From: Alphaproteobacteria bacterium
GTDB taxonomy: Bacteria > Pseudomonadota > Alphaproteobacteria > Micavibrionales > Micavibrionaceae
DNA: 64,000 nt
Assembly: GCA_002690045.1 (NCBI GenBank)
Contig: NZDE01000011.1
Location: 152,582-216,581 of the forward strand
Reading direction: 5' to 3'
Shown here: positions 46,482-56,116 of the stretch, piece after piece
Layout of the letters: each line of letters starts with the position of its first letter
Numbering within the stretch: the first letter of the stretch is position 1
Program-made: the position numbers and the translations under genes
The notes under the pieces: model-generated
Told to the model about the DNA's origin: nothing
Databases searched by the model: none
What the model saw: the letters and a program-made list of their open reading frames with translations, nothing else

Positions 46482-48284
46482 ATGGAATCTTTATCTTTTC
46501 AAATTATCCTTATTGCCACTTTTGCCATTGCATCACAGTGGATTGCGTGGCGTTTAAAAATTCCAGCTATTCTATTTCTACTTGGTAGCGGCTTCCTCCT
46601 TGGCCCCGTGCTCGGCGCGCTTAACCCACATGAGTTAATGGGTGACTTCTTAAAACCCGCCATTGCCGCAGCAGTGGCGATTATTCTTTTTGAAGGCAGC
46701 CTACAGCTTCATTTTCATGAATTACGCGATTCACAGCGCGTGGTGCGGCGGATTACCCTTTATGGTGCACCGATTGGCTGGTTTCTAATTAGTGTTACCG
46801 CCCATTATATTATAGGTCTAGACTGGCCAACAGCCATTACGCTTGGCGGTATATTAGTTGTGACAGGCCCGACGGTTGTTATGCCAATGTTAAAACAAGC
46901 ACGCTTAAACAAGCGCATAGGCTCTATGCTTAAATGGGAAGGCATCGTGAATGACCCGCTTGGAGTTATTTTTGCCATTCTTGCCTATGAATATTTTGTA
47001 TCAACGACGCAGGGCGTGTCTGGCTTATCGTTCTTTGCTGAAAATGGCGTAACGCTGCTTATTATTACGGCGATTAGTTTCGGCCTCGCGCATTTAACCA
47101 AGCGTATTTTTGAACGTGGCCATATGCCAGAATATTTAAAGGCCCCCTTCTTGGTTTGTCTTGTTTTAACGGTATTCTTTTCCTGTAATGCGCTGCTTTA
47201 TGAATCTGGTCTAATCGCCGTGACGATCTTAGGGGTTACCCTAACCAATATTCACACGCGCAGTATTGAAGAAATCAAACGCTTTAAAGAAACAACAACT
47301 TTGCTCCTCGTCTCAGGGCTATTCCTCCTGCTGACAGCGGATCTAGAGCTAGAGGCACTGCTTAACCTGAACTGGCGAAGTTTTATTTTTATTCTTATGT
47401 TGCTGTTTATTGTGCGCCCGTTAACAATATTCATCTCGACGCTTGGCACGAATATTACCATCAGCGAAGCCTTATTTGCTGGCTTAATTGCCCCGCGAGG
47501 GATCGTGTGCGCCGCTATGGCTGGTATTATTGGCCCACTCCTAGTCAAGAGCGGCTTTGAAAGTGGCGAGCAAATATTCCCCATTGCCTTTGCCATTGTT
47601 GTGGTCAGCGTGACGCTACACAGTTTTATGATTAAGCCACTTGCCGAAAAGCTTAAGCTGACTTCTCCTGAACAGAACGGCGTTATAATTGTTGGTAGTT
47701 ACACATGGTCGATACAGCTTGCACAAGTCTTCAAAGCCCGTGAGGTCCCTGTCATTATAGTTGATAATAATTGGTCATCATTAAGCAAGGCGCGCCTTGC
47801 GGATATACCAGTCTATCATGGAGAGCTGCTATCTGATGAGGCTGAGTTTAGCCTTGACTTCACCGCCTATAACACCTTAATTGCCGCGAGCGCAAACCCC
47901 GCCTATAACGCCCTCCTCTGTGAAAATTTAGGGTATGAATTTGGATCAGAGCGCGTCTTTAGTGTTGCACCCGCAGAAGACAGCAAGTCCGAGCACCGCA
48001 AAATATCACACAGCGTACAAGGCCAGCCGCTTATAAGTAACTCTGTCACTTTAGAAAGCCTTTATCAGCAATTTGAAGACGGGTATAAATTTAAAATTGC
48101 CCGTGTTGGTAAGAAAGATGATGAACTCATCATGCCTGAAAATAATGATACAAATATTCATGCGGGTATCATTACAAAATCAGGTGTGGTTAGCCTTTAT
48201 ACAAATGATCCAATATCACAAATTACTCCACGTAAAGATGATTTTATTATCACATTCAGCAAAGGTGAAGCTGAGGATATATAG
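46482..48284 (+). CDS. Cation/proton antiporter (CPA1 type) with C-terminal TrkA-like domain
   Basis: Residues 1-390 contain about 12 hydrophobic segments with CPA-type landmarks: FLLGSGFLLGPVLG in the second segment and GGILVVTGPTVVMPML and VNDPLG in the core, the last including the proton-binding Asp of the ND motif. From about residue 395 a TrkA-N-like Rossmann domain starts at VIIVGSYTWSIQLAQVFKA, but the usual glycine pattern is altered (GSYTWS), so nucleotide binding is unsure. A TrkA-C-like part follows. It moves Na+ or K+ against H+; which cation is open. It has no gene partner. Confidence 0.88.
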   Translation: MESLSFQIILIATFAIASQWIAWRLKIPAILFLLGSGFLLGPVLGALNPHELMGDFLKPAIAAAVAIILFEGSLQLHFHELRDSQRVVRRITLYGAPIGWFLISVTAHYIIGLDWPTAITLGGILVVTGPTVVMPMLKQARLNKRIGSMLKWEGIVNDPLGVIFAILAYEYFVSTTQGVSGLSFFAENGVTLLIITAISFGLAHLTKRIFERGHMPEYLKAPFLVCLVLTVFFSCNALLYESGLIAVTILGVTLTNIHTRSIEEIKRFKETTTLLLVSGLFLLLTADLELEALLNLNWRSFIFILMLLFIVRPLTIFISTLGTNITISEALFAGLIAPRGIVCAAMAGIIGPLLVKSGFESGEQIFPIAFAIVVVSVTLHSFMIKPLAEKLKLTSPEQNGVIIVGSYTWSIQLAQVFKAREVPVIIVDNNWSSLSKARLADIPVYHGELLSDEAEFSLDFTAYNTLIAASANPAYNALLCENLGYEFGSERVFSVAPAEDSKSEHRKISHSVQGQPLISNSVTLESLYQQFEDGYKFKIARVGKKDDELIMPENNDTNIHAGIITKSGVVSLYTNDPISQITPRKDDFIITFSKGEAEDI

Positions 48285-48367
48285 CTCTTACAACACATCC
48301 TGTTTATATATTGACAGACGTGAGGCATTATGTTAAACCTGTCTTTTCGAATAAAAGGATGAATAAA

Positions 48368-48712
48368 ATGAGTAACAAATCAATCTGGGATCATACCGCT
48401 ATAAAAGTCGGCATCCCGCTTACGTTGGTATTTGGCGTATATAGCTTTTTTGGACAATTTGTTACAACACAAGAACGTGGGCAGGATTTTCTAATTTCAC
48501 AGGGATATAACAATGTAACCGGCGGTGACAACGTAAGTCGTTTTTTGAATCATTGTGGACACGGCGCCTATTCCCGCGATTACCAAGCAACTACAGCACA
48601 CGGTGAAACTAAAAACTTACGCGTATGTATGTCTTCAGGGCAGAATAGTTATTTTGATTTAGACAAATACAACGAAGCCAATAAAAAAGCGCCTGCTCCA
48701 CGCAGACGCTAA
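48368..48712 (+). CDS. Small membrane protein, unknown
   Basis: Residues about 12-30 are hydrophobic (VGIPLTLVFGVYSFFG), with a polar tail holding several Cys and ending in a basic PRRR run. I start it at 48368 (MSNKSIWDH), preceded by AAAGGATGAATAAA; the open frame runs further up. Two in-frame ATGs at 48359 and 48368 are both possible. I do not recognise the family. Its last codons form part of a minus-strand terminator for the convergent fab genes. Confidence 0.65.
   Translation: MSNKSIWDHTAIKVGIPLTLVFGVYSFFGQFVTTQERGQDFLISQGYNNVTGGDNVSRFLNHCGHGAYSRDYQATTAHGETKNLRVCMSSGQNSYFDLDKYNEANKKAPAPRRR
48682..48710 (-). terminator. Intrinsic terminator of the fabA-fabB-fabI series inside a convergent gene
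   Basis: On the minus strand AGCGTCTGC and GCAGGCGCT pair with one mismatch around a short loop, followed by a TTTTTT run (complement of bases 48683-48688). This lies 28 bases after the fabI stop and inside the last codons of the convergent small gene. Confidence 0.65.
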
Positions 48713-48737
48713 TTAAAAAAAAACATATTTATACGAA

Positions 48738-49544
48738 TTAAGAAAGCTCTTCCCAATATTCAGTTGGGCACATGCCGACAGCGTTAAAGCCGCAATCAAC
48801 ATAGTGAACTTCGCCTGTGACCGCGCCCGAAAGTTCGCTTAACAGATATACACCCGTGCCGCCTATCTCTTTAAGCTCTACACTGCGATGAAGTGGTGAT
48901 GTAAGTTCACTATATTTGAAAATCTTGCGCGCGCTGCCGATGGCAGAGCCTGCTAGGGTACGCATTGGCCCCGCAGAAATTGCATTAACGCGAATGTTCT
49001 TACGACCTAGATCAGCTGCCAAGTAACGTGTTGACGCTTCAAGCGCGGCTTTTGCAACGCCCATTACGTTGTAGTTCGGCATAACTTTTTCCGCGCCATA
49101 ATAACTTAGCGTTACCGCAGAACCGCCATTTTCCATTAACGGTTCAGCATGTTTCATGACTGACGTGAACGAATAACAAGAAATATGCATTGTATGCAGG
49201 AAGTTTTCCAAAGTCGTATCAACGTAACGGCCTTTTAGTTCTTCCTTATTTGAATATGCAACCGCGTGGATAATAAAATCAATGCTGCCCCATTCTTTCT
49301 TGAGCGTTTCAAATACATTTGCGATGTCTTCTTCCTTGCTAACATCACATGGCATAATAAGATCAGAGCCATAAGGTGCAACGAGGCCTTCTACGCGCTT
49401 TTTAAATGCATCGCCTTGATATGTGTAGGCAATTTCAGCGCCATGCTCATATAGTGCCTGTGCCATGCCCCATGCAATGGATTTATCATTGGCAACGCCC
49501 ATAATGAGGCCACGTTTACCTGAAAATAATTTTGAATCGCTCAT
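48738..49544 (-). CDS. fabI: Enoyl-[acyl-carrier-protein] reductase FabI
   Basis: NADH-dependent reductase of the last step of each fatty acid elongation round, and the target of triclosan-type inhibitors. It has the SDR fold with GLIMGVANDKSIAWGMA, AYTYQGDAFKKRVE, and the catalytic Tyr-x6-Lys arrangement in LSYYGAEKVMPNYNVMGVAK, with Tyr and Lys near residues 155-165. Length 268 is normal. It follows fabB on the same strand with 30 bases between. Confidence 0.96.
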   Translation of the reverse strand: MSDSKLFSGKRGLIMGVANDKSIAWGMAQALYEHGAEIAYTYQGDAFKKRVEGLVAPYGSDLIMPCDVSKEEDIANVFETLKKEWGSIDFIIHAVAYSNKEELKGRYVDTTLENFLHTMHISCYSFTSVMKHAEPLMENGGSAVTLSYYGAEKVMPNYNVMGVAKAALEASTRYLAADLGRKNIRVNAISAGPMRTLAGSAIGSARKIFKYSELTSPLHRSVELKEIGGTGVYLLSELSGAVTGEVHYVDCGFNAVGMCPTEYWEELS

Positions 49545-49574
49545 ATTTTTGTTTTTCTTGTTATATCAATATAA

Positions 49575-50816
49575 TTATTCGACTTTAGAGAACGCCAAAC
49601 AACAATTCGTACCACCAAAGCCAAAGCTGTTGGATAATACAGTATTCAGCTCAACACCTTCACGACATTCTGTGACAAGGTCGAGGCCTTCAGCGCCTTC
49701 ATCTTTGTTTTCAACATTGATGCTTGGGCAGATAAAGCCATGCTTCATCATCAACAAGCTATAAATAGCTTCCTGTGCAGATGTACCGCCAAGTGAGTGG
49801 CCTGTCATAGATTTTGTTGAGCTGAATGCTGGTACAGCTTCGCCACGGCCTTCAAATACCTTACGGATGCCTTCAAGCTCCGTAATGTCACCGACTGGCG
49901 TAGATGTACCATGCGTATTGATGTAATCAACATTGCCTTCAACTGTTTCAAGGGCTTGCTGCATACAACGCACAGCACCTTCACCGCTTGGGGCAACCAT
50001 GTCGTGACCGTCTGATGTCGCGCCGTAGCCTGTAAGTTCAGCATAAATTTTTGCGCCGCGTGCCTTTGCATGTTCATATTCTTCAAGAACAAGAATACCT
50101 GCGCCGCCCGCAATAACAAAACCATCACGACCTGAGTCGTATGCACGTGATGCGCGCTCTGGTGTGTCATTATATTTAGATGACATTGCGCCCATACCGT
50201 CAAACAAACATGATAGTTCCCAGCTAAGCTCTTCACCGCCGCCAGCAAAAACAATGTCTTGCTTACCATACATGATTTGTTCAGCTGCATTACCAATACA
50301 GTGACCAGATGTCGAGCATGCCGATGAAATTGAGTAATTCACACCCTTAATCTTCATATATGTCGACAATGTCGCACTTGCAGTTGAAGACATACAACGT
50401 GGCACTTGATAAGGGCCTACGCGCTTAGGTGTTTTTTCTTTCGCAGTATTTGCCGCCAAAACTTGGTTAGCCGCAGATGGGCCGCCTGTGCCAATGATAA
50501 GGCCTGTGCGTGGGTTTGAAACCTGATCTTCATCCAAACCTGAATCTTTAATCGCATCGCTCATCGCGACATAGCAATATTGGGCACCTTCACCCATGAA
50601 GCGGCGCATACGGCGATCAACCAACTCTTCTAAATCAATGTTTGGCTTACCGTACACTTGAGAACGGAATCCTAAATCAGCATATTCTTGAGAAAAACTA
50701 ATACCTGATTTGCCGGATTTCAAAGACGCAATCACTTCATCTTGAGAATTCCCGATACAGGAAACGATCCCAAGACCAGTGACCACAACACGACGCGGTG
50801 TAATTGGTTTCATCAT
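49575..50816 (-). CDS. fabB: 3-oxoacyl-[acyl-carrier-protein] synthase I (FabB)
   Basis: Condensing enzyme needed for the unsaturated branch after FabA. The catalytic Cys is residue 167 in [15 protein letters not shown], with His in [11 protein letters not shown] near residue 305 and [11 protein letters not shown] near 340. Two ATGs in a row (50816 and 50813) are possible starts. Length 413 fits. Located between fabA and fabI. FabF is not in the window. Confidence 0.95.
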   Translation of the reverse strand: MMKPITPRRVVVTGLGIVSCIGNSQDEVIASLKSGKSGISFSQEYADLGFRSQVYGKPNIDLEELVDRRMRRFMGEGAQYCYVAMSDAIKDSGLDEDQVSNPRTGLIIGTGGPSAANQVLAANTAKEKTPKRVGPYQVPRCMSSTASATLSTYMKIKGVNYSISSACSTSGHCIGNAAEQIMYGKQDIVFAGGGEELSWELSCLFDGMGAMSSKYNDTPERASRAYDSGRDGFVIAGGAGILVLEEYEHAKARGAKIYAELTGYGATSDGHDMVAPSGEGAVRCMQQALETVEGNVDYINTHGTSTPVGDITELEGIRKVFEGRGEAVPAFSSTKSMTGHSLGGTSAQEAIYSLLMMKHGFICPSINVENKDEGAEGLDLVTECREGVELNTVLSNSFGFGGTNCCLAFSKVE

Positions 50817-50876
50817 TTTCTACTCTTTTCGTTGATTTGAAAGTTTACATTTACGCAAAAGCGCAAAAGCCTTAAC

Positions 50877-51434
50877 TTACGCGGCATCTTTCTTTGAATT
50901 ATCAAACAAGCCGACTTTAAGGTCTTTTGCTTCGTAAATAACTTTACCGTCTGCAATGACCTTACCATCGGCAATACCCATTACAAGGCGGCGGTTAATT
51001 ACGCGCTTAAAGTTAATTTCGTATTTGACGAGCTTTGTTGTTGGCAGAATTTGATCTGACAATTTAAGCTCACCCAAGCCAAGCGCACGGCCCGAACCTG
51101 GTGCACCAAGCCAACCAAGGTAAAAACCAACAAGCTGCCATAGCGCATCAAGCCCTAAACAACCAGGCATTACAGGGTCGCCTTTAAAGTGACAATCAAA
51201 AAACCATAGGTCTGGTTTAATATCAAATTCTGCAACAATTTGACCTTTACCATACTCGCCACCTTCTTCTGACACATGTGTGATGCGATCAAACATCAAC
51301 ATAGGTGGAAGCGGAAGCTGTGCGTTACCTGGGCCAAACATTTTGCCTTCGCCACAGGTGATAATTTCTTCATATGAATAAGAAGATTTTTGCTCAAAAG
51401 TCATATCGTCTATTTTTTCTGTTTGTACTGACAT
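50877..51434 (-). CDS. fabA: 3-hydroxydecanoyl-ACP dehydratase/isomerase FabA
   Basis: Dehydrates and isomerises C10 acyl-ACP, which starts anaerobic unsaturated fatty acid synthesis. The catalytic His82 and Asp96 are in [39 protein letters not shown] near residue 33 is a family signature. The start at 51434 (MSVQTEK) or at the in-frame ATG 30 bases later are both possible; neither has a good ribosome site, and one promoter-like pair would give a very short leader. Length 185. First of the fabA-fabB-fabI series. Confidence 0.95.
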   Translation of the reverse strand: MSVQTEKIDDMTFEQKSSYSYEEIITCGEGKMFGPGNAQLPLPPMLMFDRITHVSEEGGEYGKGQIVAEFDIKPDLWFFDCHFKGDPVMPGCLGLDALWQLVGFYLGWLGAPGSGRALGLGELKLSDQILPTTKLVKYEINFKRVINRRLVMGIADGKVIADGKVIYEAKDLKVGLFDNSKKDAA

Positions 51435-51488
51435 GCGTTTTTTATACTGTTAGTTCGTAATCGGCGCAAACATTTTTTATCAAAAAAA

Positions 51489-51517
51489 ATAATCTATCTG
51501 CCAATAACAATACGCAA
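51489..51517 (-). promoter_or_regulatory. Possible promoter for fabA
   Basis: On the minus strand TTGCGT (51512-51517) and GATTAT (51489-51494) are 17 bases apart, about 55 bases before fabA. A second pair, TTGCGC-17-TATAAA, lies closer and would start transcription near the ATG. Either is weak evidence. Confidence 0.35.
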
Positions 51518-51584
51518 TGCGCTCAAAGCCCCGTGAATAAAGGGTTATACGACGTTATTCCGTCCACAAATTATATAAAGAGAA

Positions 51585-52628
51585 TTAAGCCATACTGCTT
51601 TTATACATTTCCATCATCGCAGCAAGCGCTAATGGTTTTGATATAACCGGCGCAATTTCAGGCTCTTCGCCGCCCGATACAACGGCAATCATACGCCCAG
51701 CAGCTTTGGCACAAGCAACTGCATAATCGCAGCCCTTATCCATGCGTAGTATAGGCAGCAAACTATCGCAATATGGTGAAAATGACTTCACAACATCGAC
51801 TGGTGCATATGCTGGGCAATCATTTGCAGCCAGACCACCACGCCAATCTTCGCCGTTTGTTACGCCATGACGTGCCGCTTCACGGGTCATCACATAAACG
51901 ACTTCATCAAACTGCACAGGGAAACGCATACCCGTAAATTCACCAACATATAAACGATCTTCAGGAGACTTCTCTGCGCGCCCGCTGTGGTCTTTACTTA
52001 AATAATGCCCTGCCGCACCACTTAGGGACACTAAACAATCTGCAAGTTCCCATTCCTGCTTAATCATCATGTGGTCGAGCGAAGCGTCACAAAGCTCCTG
52101 CGCGGCAATTTCATAAGCCATAGCGCGCCATGCACATTCAATGATCAAGCGACTGCTTTCATCAAGCGGGATGTCCTGATTATCCCACTCACACAAATTG
52201 TGATAGGTCAGATAAGTGATTAAATCAACAAAGCCATAAATGTCATGCTCCCAGTCACACATTAATTGGCGGGCAAGTTCACGTCCGCGCTCTGCGTTAT
52301 CCTCAACAATATATGCTGGCGGGCAAACAAACAGCGGTAAATTACCGCTGTAAGGCTTTTTTGGCATGCGCGCTGTGAATTTCTCAAGGATCGATTCAAG
52401 CGCGTCTAGTGGCGATTCAAAATAAAGTGCGGCTTCAACCATCACACCGGCATATAGCTGCAAGGCCATAAACACATCAATGCCTTTACCGCGCACATAT
52501 GACAGTGTTGCCACATAACGTGTCATTTCAAGCGCCGTATTGGCTTTTATATTGGACTCATATGCTAAAGACATAGCTATGCTTAATCTGCGCGAAATGC
52601 GCTTTGGAGTTTCTAGTGCTTTGGTCAA
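51585..52628 (-). CDS. Unknown helical protein
   Basis: A 347-residue soluble protein without signal peptide, rich in helices and with many Trp, Cys and Glu residues; for instance CDWEHDIYGFVDLITYLTYH near residue 127. I do not recognise the family. The longest frame starts at a TTG at 52628 with only a weak AGATGAG upstream; an ATG at 52574 would remove the first 18 residues. It lies 150 bases upstream of fabA on the same strand and is probably a separate unit. Confidence 0.65.
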   Translation of the reverse strand: MTKALETPKRISRRLSIAMSLAYESNIKANTALEMTRYVATLSYVRGKGIDVFMALQLYAGVMVEAALYFESPLDALESILEKFTARMPKKPYSGNLPLFVCPPAYIVEDNAERGRELARQLMCDWEHDIYGFVDLITYLTYHNLCEWDNQDIPLDESSRLIIECAWRAMAYEIAAQELCDASLDHMMIKQEWELADCLVSLSGAAGHYLSKDHSGRAEKSPEDRLYVGEFTGMRFPVQFDEVVYVMTREAARHGVTNGEDWRGGLAANDCPAYAPVDVVKSFSPYCDSLLPILRMDKGCDYAVACAKAAGRMIAVVSGGEEPEIAPVISKPLALAAMMEMYKSSMA

Positions 52629-52710
52629 CTCATCTTGAATTGGCGAATGCCAGATAAGCTGGGAATTTTTGTATGATTCATGCCATTGACGTAAGAATCA
52701 TATAAAAACG

Positions 52711-53262
52711 TTACTCAATAACTTCATCAGGGTAAATGCCCCATATATATTTTTTTTCAACCCATCCCCGATAAGCTTTAAAATCAAGCTGGCAATACCG
52801 CATATCGCATTTCTTAATCTCCCCAAGCGCGGCGTTCTCTAACGCGAGGACGCGGCGGCTTTGTGAATCGGCTTTTTTATATGCAGGTGCTGTTTCCATT
52901 TCACCATCAATATTGTGGATAAGCCCCATACGCTGCCCTGACAGAAGTGAGCTATGCACCCAGCTTATTGATCCATCCATATCCCTAATCTGCCGCCATG
53001 CATCAAATTCAGCTGTAACTTCTACGGGCAAGTTATCGCGCTTATATACCCATTGGATCGGGTAACGTAATGCAGGGCCGGTACGTGCGTTAACCTTAGA
53101 TGAACGCAATGTCACAAAGCGTGGAATTGGTAATCCTGTCACTTTGCCCAGCTTTGATTCTGCGGCATAAGCCGCTTTAAATGTACTAAATAGCGACACG
53201 CCCTCCACTAAAGAGAGCATTAAAAAAGCTGATAATATAAGGCGCAACGCGGTATTCGGCAT
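52711..53262 (-). CDS. Periplasmic SH3-domain protein
   Basis: An N-terminal signal peptide (about residues 1-33, ending Ala-Tyr-Ala-Ala) and a bacterial SH3-like region at about 48-115 with the pattern VNARTGPALRYPIQWVYKR and SWVHSSLLSGQR. A second, shorter SH3-like piece lies near residues 140-180 (VEKKYIWG). This is the DUF1058-type domain order found in alphaproteobacteria, often linked to cell wall binding; function is unproven. Divergent from dusA with an 87-base gap. Confidence 0.8.
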   Translation of the reverse strand: MPNTALRLILSAFLMLSLVEGVSLFSTFKAAYAAESKLGKVTGLPIPRFVTLRSSKVNARTGPALRYPIQWVYKRDNLPVEVTAEFDAWRQIRDMDGSISWVHSSLLSGQRMGLIHNIDGEMETAPAYKKADSQSRRVLALENAALGEIKKCDMRYCQLDFKAYRGWVEKKYIWGIYPDEVIE

Positions 53263-53349
53263 ATTCTTTTCTTGACTTTACTGTTTTATAGAAAATATAA
53301 CACTGATACTTAATAGTTAAGAAGCAAAGCCCAACGGTCAAGTACAAAT

Positions 53350-54363
53350 ATGGATAATAAACAGGAAATAAACAGCAAAGCGGATATTCGCATCGCACCA
53401 ATGATTGATTGGACAGATCGTCATTGCCGCTATTTCCTGCGCCAAATTTCTCCAAATGTCATGCTTTACACTGAAATGATTACATGCGGTGCATTACTGC
53501 ATGGCGATATTGACCGTCATTTACGTTTTAATGATGAGGAACACCCGATCGCCCTTCAGCTTGGCGGGTCAAATCCATCAGACCTCGCAAAATGTACCGA
53601 ATTAGCCAATCAATATGGTTATGATGAAATAAACCTCAATTGTGGCTGCCCGAGTGACCGCGTACAAAGCGGCGCGTTTGGTGCATGTTTAATGAAAACA
53701 CCCGAAAAAGTGCTTGAGTGTCTAAGTGCTATGCGCAGCGCGACAGATAAGCCTGTTACATTAAAGTGCCGTATTGGTGTTGATGAATTTGATGATTATG
53801 AATTTTTAAAAGAATTTATTGCCACTACAGCCGAATCTGGCTGCGACACATTTATCATCCATGCCCGTAAAGCATGGCTAAAAGGCCTAAGCCCAAAACA
53901 GAATCGTGAAATCCCCCCGCTACGCTATGATGTTGTCCATCAATTAAAGCAAGACTTCCCTGCCCTGAAATTCTTAATTAATGGCGGCATCCAAACTTTG
54001 CCGCAAATGGAAGAACAGCTGGCCTTAACCGACGGCATAATGATTGGACGTGAAGCCTATCAAAACCCGTATATACTCGCCGACATAGAGCGCCAGATAT
54101 ATAGCAGCGCCAATATATTATCCCGCGAAGAGATTGCCCTCAAAATGATTGATTATGCACGCGGGCAGTACGAAAACTACGGTACACCTGTTAAATCTAT
54201 CACGCGTCATATATTAGGTTTATACCAAGGCCAAAAAGGCGCAAAGATTTGGCGCCGTACATTATCCGAAGCGCATAAAGTTGCGGAAGATCACTTCACA
54301 TTGATCCAAGATGCCCTAGATAATATGCACAGCAAAAAGGCACAAAGTTGCATCGCAGCTTGA
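53350..54363 (+). CDS. dusA: tRNA-dihydrouridine(20/20a) synthase DusA
   Basis: FMN enzyme that reduces uridine to dihydrouridine in the tRNA D-loop. The N-terminal IAPMIDWTDRHCRYFLR, catalytic Cys in NLNCGCPSDRVQSGAFGACLM and the HARKAWLKGLSPKQNREIPPL segment are characteristic of DusA rather than DusB or DusC. Length 337. No close gene partners. Confidence 0.93.
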   Translation: MDNKQEINSKADIRIAPMIDWTDRHCRYFLRQISPNVMLYTEMITCGALLHGDIDRHLRFNDEEHPIALQLGGSNPSDLAKCTELANQYGYDEINLNCGCPSDRVQSGAFGACLMKTPEKVLECLSAMRSATDKPVTLKCRIGVDEFDDYEFLKEFIATTAESGCDTFIIHARKAWLKGLSPKQNREIPPLRYDVVHQLKQDFPALKFLINGGIQTLPQMEEQLALTDGIMIGREAYQNPYILADIERQIYSSANILSREEIALKMIDYARGQYENYGTPVKSITRHILGLYQGQKGAKIWRRTLSEAHKVAEDHFTLIQDALDNMHSKKAQSCIAA

Positions 54364-54469
54364 TCCGTTATATATATTGATTATATTATTCAGGGTCTGT
54401 CCCCTAGGCAGGCAATAGACATGTTCATTTTTTCTTTGGCGTATCACGTCGAAGCTAGGTTATTACTAT

Positions 54470-55078
54470 ATGGATTGGCAACGTTTAGACCGTAAAGCAA
54501 CAGAAGACCTGATTCAGAAAGCTGGATCAGCATCTGTATTGTTTTCTCCTCAAACAAGCGAAGCGCGCCGTGCAACTTTATCATTTCTTGATAATTATGC
54601 GCTCTACCGCCTGACAAACTATGCAGCACTGCCAATGATCTCGCTTGATTATTTGGTTAATGAAAACACCACAAGTGGCGGCAGTGTGTTTTATCTAGAC
54701 GGTTCCACAGCACCTATTTTTCATGCCATACGTAATGATACGTTTAATTTAAGTGACGAAACCGTCATTTCCTATGTGAACTTCTTTTATAAGAATGCAC
54801 CAGACCCCGATGGCGATATCTATATCATTCAGGATCTTGAAAGCCTTGTATTCTTTGACCTGCTTGAGAGCGATCAACAGGCCCTTTTGCAAAGCAACTT
54901 CACAGCACCGCAAATTCAGCCCCATGGTGATGGCAGCGTAGAAATAAAAGCATGTCTTGTTTATCAAGGCAGCCTTGTTAAAGCGGACGTTTTTGTCAGC
55001 AAGGATGGTTCGGTCAAAATAAACAATATTCAAATGATGCTGCGCTCCACCCCCGCTTATCATAAGATGGACAATTAA
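54470..55078 (+). CDS. Unknown soluble protein
   Basis: A 202-residue protein with a helical first 60 residues and a mixed beta-rich rest (GSVFYLDGSTAPIFHAI near residue 73). No signal peptide and no motif that I know. The ribosome site is poor. It is followed after 55 bases by another unknown gene, with which it may form a unit. The 105-base gap before it holds GGGTCTGTCCC, which I do not regard as a terminator. Confidence 0.55.
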   Translation: MDWQRLDRKATEDLIQKAGSASVLFSPQTSEARRATLSFLDNYALYRLTNYAALPMISLDYLVNENTTSGGSVFYLDGSTAPIFHAIRNDTFNLSDETVISYVNFFYKNAPDPDGDIYIIQDLESLVFFDLLESDQQALLQSNFTAPQIQPHGDGSVEIKACLVYQGSLVKADVFVSKDGSVKINNIQMMLRSTPAYHKMDN

Positions 55079-55133
55079 AAAGACCGCATAAACCGATAAG
55101 AATTTAGTTTTAAGTTGAGAGAGATAACTATTT

Positions 55134-55748
55134 ATGAACACAGATAACAACGCAAAAACGGAAAGTGAACTTCAAGGTCCCTTCTCTCAAATGGGTCAGC
55201 CTGGCGCTTTGGACGCATTACGCCATGAGCATCATGATGTAATTGTGCAAAAAGCCCGCGAAAGCCTGAACAAAGTGCCTACAGGTCAGGCACTATTAAA
55301 GTTACTTGAGCGCTATAAGTTCCCTATTAACGTTCTGAAGGGCAAAGAGATTACCTATATTAGCCCTGATGAAAAAAGCCTGACAATATTTGCACCACCT
55401 GAGTATAAAAACCTTGAGAGCATCTTAGCTATGGCGCTTGGCCTTGGTCTACGTGAGCTAGAACAAGCGTTAATGGGGATTACACGCCCGAGTGAAGAGA
55501 TGGATGATATTACATATTGCCAACGCGTCCTTACGAAAAGTGTTGACATAACTAAATATATGTGTATAATTGCTAATGAATTCCATGAGAAACTTAATGA
55601 TAAGAAGCCTCTTGACAAGGTTATTGAATTAGGACATGGTGACGTATATACCGCATACGTAAATAAAGTTTCATATGAAGAGTTCGTAGACATCTTTGTC
55701 GAGAACGATATAGAGGCATATGAAAAAAGTACAGGTAATAGTGAGTAA
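55134..55748 (+). CDS. Unknown soluble protein, basal to the small-ORF pair
   Basis: A 204-residue mostly helical protein; the best folded-looking segment is ALLKLLERYKFPINVLKGKE near residue 50 and MALGLGLRELEQALMG near 100. No motif recognised. GAGAGATAACTATTT precedes the ATG. A 48-residue ORF begins 19 bases after the stop, so it is likely translated from the same message. I cannot give a function. Confidence 0.6.
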   Translation: MNTDNNAKTESELQGPFSQMGQPGALDALRHEHHDVIVQKARESLNKVPTGQALLKLLERYKFPINVLKGKEITYISPDEKSLTIFAPPEYKNLESILAMALGLGLRELEQALMGITRPSEEMDDITYCQRVLTKSVDITKYMCIIANEFHEKLNDKKPLDKVIELGHGDVYTAYVNKVSYEEFVDIFVENDIEAYEKSTGNSE

Positions 55749-55767
55749 GTAGAAAGTAAGGTGCAAT

Positions 55768-55914
55768 ATGACACGTGCAGGTAACACAACTACACATTTA
55801 ATGAATATGAAAAGCGCATTAGCGCCGTCTATGTTGAATAAACTTCGTGTTTCTTCAATTCCAGAGACTGGTAACAGCATTCATGCTCATAAACGCCCTT
55901 CACTACGCATTTAA
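55768..55914 (+). CDS. 48-residue small protein, first of a paralogous pair
   Basis: A short ORF just downstream of the gene at 55134, with AAGG ahead of the ATG. Its C-terminal half has Leu-Asn-x-Leu-Arg, Ile-Pro-Glu-Thr-Gly at residues 31-35, His-Ala and Pro-Ser-Leu-Arg-Ile. The small ORF at 56117 carries the same pattern, and both starts lie in the same AGGTGCA-x-TATGA context. No signal peptide or membrane segment is evident. The IPETG string recalls a sortase signal, but the protein lacks the hydrophobic tail. A good terminator follows. I do not recognise the family. Confidence 0.5.
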   Translation: MTRAGNTTTHLMNMKSALAPSMLNKLRVSSIPETGNSIHAHKRPSLRI

Positions 55915-55942
55915 TATAGCGTAGGTTATATATAGAATTTTG

Positions 55943-55970
55943 AAAAGCCGCCCGCATGGGCGGTTTTTCT
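55943..55970 (+). terminator. Intrinsic terminator after the first small ORF
   Basis: CCGCCC and GGGCGG arms around GCAT, flanked by AAAAG and TTTTT, 28 bases after the stop codon of the small ORF. Confidence 0.85.
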
Positions 55971-56051
55971 TATGCGTCAACACAGCGCGTAATAAAATTA
56001 CCCATCAAAAATAGTTATTAACATTATATTTCATTATTTTCTTTTTGCGCA

Positions 56052-56080
56052 TTGACAGGCGTTTCAAAACGAGTCATGGT
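56052..56080 (+). promoter_or_regulatory. Possible promoter of the second small ORF
   Basis: TTGACA at 56052-56057 and CATGGT at 56075-56080, 17 bases apart, lie 37 bases upstream of the ORF at 56117. The -35 is perfect; the -10 is poor. Confidence 0.4.
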
Positions 56081-56116
56081 TAAGGTAACGATAATTAAAA
56101 ACATAAGAGGTGCAGT

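Noticed and set aside
54380-54430. GGGTCTGTCCC structure after dusA as terminator
   Set aside because: Only three clean G-C pairs and no T run directly after it.
55861-55890. IPETG / LPATG strings as sortase signals
   Set aside because: Sortase substrates need a hydrophobic stretch and a basic tail after the motif, and a Gram-positive-like wall; neither is present, so the resemblance is likely chance.
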